DNA from: Enterocola sp045611845 | Lineage (GTDB): Bacteria; Bacteroidota; Bacteroidia; Bacteroidales; Paludibacteraceae | Direction of reading: 5' to 3' | Length of the DNA: 7,945 bases | Assembly (NCBI GenBank): GCA_045611845.1 | Contig: JAZKXZ010000019.1 | Span: 1-7,945, forward strand | In this document: positions 6,514-7,945 of the stretch, piece by piece | Layout of the letters: each line of letters starts with the position of its first letter | Position numbering within the stretch: position 1 is the stretch's first letter | Translations under genes and position numbers: made by a program | The notes under the pieces: model-generated | Told to the model about the DNA's origin: nothing | The model's input: only the letters and a program-made list of their open reading frames with translations | Databases searched by the model: none

Positions 6514-7007
6514 GTTAGTATCTCCTCCGCTCCAGTCTCTAAATCGCCACTAGTGGTGATGTGAGCTTGGGTGTAGAATGGTAGGCGAGCAGGTAACATT
6601 TTTTCGATGAAACCGCGCATTTCTTCTTTCGACTTGTCTTTAAGAAGTGGTCTGGTAGCTTTCACTAAGTTTAGTCTGTAGGTGAGTTCGTCTAGGTCTG
6701 GATTTAGGAACACTACTATTCCTTTTTCTTTCATCACCTTCATATTGTTGTTGAAGCATGGAGTGCCCCCGCCTGTGGAGATAATCACATTTTCAAAATC
6801 TGATACTTCGTTTAGAATGTTGGTTTCTATTTGTCTAAACTTTTCTTCGCCCATAGTGGCAAAAATATCGTTTATAGACTTGTGAAATCTGTTTTCAATA
6901 TAGATGTCGGTGTCTATAAATTCAAATCCTAGTTTCTTTGAAAGCGCCCCGCCAATAGTGGTTTTCCCCGCTCCCATGTAACCCACTAAAAATATTCTAT
7001 TTATCAT
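6486..7007 (-). CDS. aroK: Shikimate kinase
   Basis: It phosphorylates shikimate with ATP to shikimate 3-phosphate, step five of chorismate and aromatic amino-acid synthesis, in the cytoplasm. The 173-residue P-loop protein has Walker A GYMGAGKT at 9-16, the shikimate/Mg residues Asp32 and Asp34 (IDTD), FRQIE with Arg58 at 57-61, GGG at 79-81, lid motif RPLL at 119-122, and Arg141 in RLPFY. Every expected catalytic and binding residue is present, and the length is normal. Its ATG overlaps the TGA stop of the cardiolipin synthase gene as ATGA, so translation is likely coupled. The last six residues, GVRSEE, are encoded by three copies of a heptamer repeat and are probably an added, dispensable tail. 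Confidence 0.95.
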   Translation of the reverse strand: MINRIFLVGYMGAGKTTIGGALSKKLGFEFIDTDIYIENRFHKSINDIFATMGEEKFRQIETNILNEVSDFENVIISTGGGTPCFNNNMKVMKEKGIVVFLNPDLDELTYRLNLVKATRPLLKDKSKEEMRGFIEKMLPARLPFYTQAHITTSGDLETGAEEILTQLGVRSEE

Positions 7008-7945
7008 AATATAGGACTTAATAAACGTGCCAATGCTTGTATAAATTTACGATATTTTGGTCTGTGAGACCATTTATAATATGAAAGTTTTTTACATGCT
7101 TTCATGTCTTTTATAAACAGTTCTTTAAGGCTTTTGCTATGCTTTTCATCGTAGATAAATGCACTCACCTCAAAGTTCTGTTCAAAGCTTCTTAAGTCTA
7201 GGTTGGCGGAGCCAATAATAGCGATTTCATCGTCGATAACTAGTGTTTTTGAGTGTATGAAACCTTTGGTGTATTGATAAACGTTTACCCCTGCATTTAG
7301 TATGCTTCCCATATAAGACATAGAGCCCTCGTATGCTATTCTTTCATCGCTTCTATAAGGAATCATAAGTTTTACGTCCACTCCCGATAGTGCAGCAGAT
7401 TCTATGGCATTCATTATGCTTTCGTTTGGGAAGAAGTATGGAGTTTGTATGTAAATATACTTTTTAGCGTTGCTAATAGCCATACAATATGCCTGCATAA
7501 TGCTCTCCCAGTTCATATCTGGCCCACTTATGCCTATCTGCACTGCAGTAGGTGTGGTGACAGTTGTCCCAGGGAAAAACCTTTTGTTTGTGTGCAGTCG
7601 TTTGGTTATATAAAGCCAATCGTATATAAATGTGTGCTGTATGCCTGTTACTGCATCGCCCTCAATGCGCAAATGAGTGTCTCTCCAAATGCCCCAGTCG
7701 AGACCCTTGGTGTATCTATCGGCAATGTTAAATCCACCTAAATAGCCAATAGCACCGTCTATAATAAGTATCTTTCTGTGGTTGCGGTAGTTTATCTTGC
7801 TAGTGAAGTATGGAAAACGAATTTTGAAGAAAGACTGCATTTTAATGCCTGCCTTTTTCATATCTCTAATAGTGGAACGCTTTAGTTTCCAGCTACCAAG
7901 GTCGTCGTAAATTACCCTCACATCCACACCTTCTTTTGCCTTTTT
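7004..7945 (-). CDS. cls: Cardiolipin synthase, phospholipase D family (N terminus outside window)
   Basis: Members join two phosphatidylglycerol molecules (or related lipids) into cardiolipin at the inner membrane. The visible 313 residues carry both HKD motifs. The first is HRKILIID (His56, Lys58 and Asp63 of the visible peptide), followed by GGFNIADRY; the second is HSKTLVID (His231, Lys233, Asp238), followed by GSANLDLRSFEQNFE. The frame stays open to the right edge, adding KKAKEG before the GTG at 7927. This matches the family's usual AKxGVxVRxIYDDxGS stretch, so the GTG is internal. Full-length Cls is about 480 residues; the missing 160-170 would hold the two N-terminal membrane helices and the start of the first PLD domain. 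The stop overlaps the aroK start by 4 nt. The match is to the ClsA-like group; no active-site loss is seen. Confidence 0.92.
   Translation of the reverse strand, partial: KKAKEGVDVRVIYDDLGSWKLKRSTIRDMKKAGIKMQSFFKIRFPYFTSKINYRNHRKILIIDGAIGYLGGFNIADRYTKGLDWGIWRDTHLRIEGDAVTGIQHTFIYDWLYITKRLHTNKRFFPGTTVTTPTAVQIGISGPDMNWESIMQAYCMAISNAKKYIYIQTPYFFPNESIMNAIESAALSGVDVKLMIPYRSDERIAYEGSMSYMGSILNAGVNVYQYTKGFIHSKTLVIDDEIAIIGSANLDLRSFEQNFEVSAFIYDEKHSKSLKELFIKDMKACKKLSYYKWSHRPKYRKFIQALARLLSPIL

Noticed and set aside
7445..7741. 98-residue open frame on the plus strand
   Set aside because: It lies wholly antisense to the cardiolipin synthase gene with both HKD motifs intact; the product is rich in Cys and His with no recognisable domain.
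7925..7927. GTG at 7927 as the start of the cardiolipin synthase gene
   Set aside because: The frame continues to the window edge with family-typical residues, and a start here would remove part of the first PLD domain and the membrane helices.
1..7945. A novel defence, mobile or toxin system in the window
   Set aside because: Every gene except the DUF554 protein belongs to a well-known family with intact motifs, and there are no integrase, transposase, tRNA, inverted-repeat boundaries or composition shifts.

Overview
The window reads as a compact, ordinary chromosomal stretch from a member of the Bacteroidales (Bacteroidota). The grounds are moderately AT-rich DNA, almost no Shine-Dalgarno sites, an arginine-pathway carbamoyltransferase of the ArgF' type that Bacteroides uses with N-succinylornithine, and a C-terminal antiporter tail and DUF554 protein of the kind seen in that order. 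The species cannot be named from the sequence. The lineage is inferred from protein resemblance recalled from memory, not from a search.

Layout: the left end (2-559, plus strand) is the C-terminal part of a cation:proton antiporter whose membrane domain lies outside the window. It converges on proB, and a near-perfect 20-bp hairpin (558-601) between them holds both stop codons and looks like a shared, bidirectional terminator. Everything from 600 to the right edge is on the minus strand, in transcription order: cardiolipin synthase (5' end beyond the window), shikimate kinase aroK, a DUF554 membrane protein, pyrroline-5-carboxylate reductase proC, an HTH-cupin regulator, an acyl-CoA synthetase of the medium-chain type, argF', and glutamate 5-kinase proB. 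The gaps are a 4-nt overlap, then 47, 26, 64, 12, 2 and 26 nt. No internal terminator was found, so all eight could be one transcript ending at the 558-601 hairpin.

Function: proB and proC are the first and last steps of proline synthesis from glutamate. The middle step, proA, is not in the window. ArgF' makes the carbamoylated N-acylornithine of arginine synthesis, also from glutamate. AroK belongs to the shikimate pathway and cardiolipin synthase to membrane lipid synthesis. The HTH-cupin/acyl-CoA synthetase pair sits inside this amino-acid run and may form its own regulatory unit; its substrate is not known from sequence.

No novel defence system, mobile element, CRISPR array or RNA gene was found. 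The most unusual signal is a pair of related heptanucleotide tandem arrays (GGAGTTA and GGAGTGA on the coding strand). Each is placed exactly at the 3' end of a gene (proC and aroK) and supplies its last codons and stop. There is no gene-free stretch longer than 64 bases.
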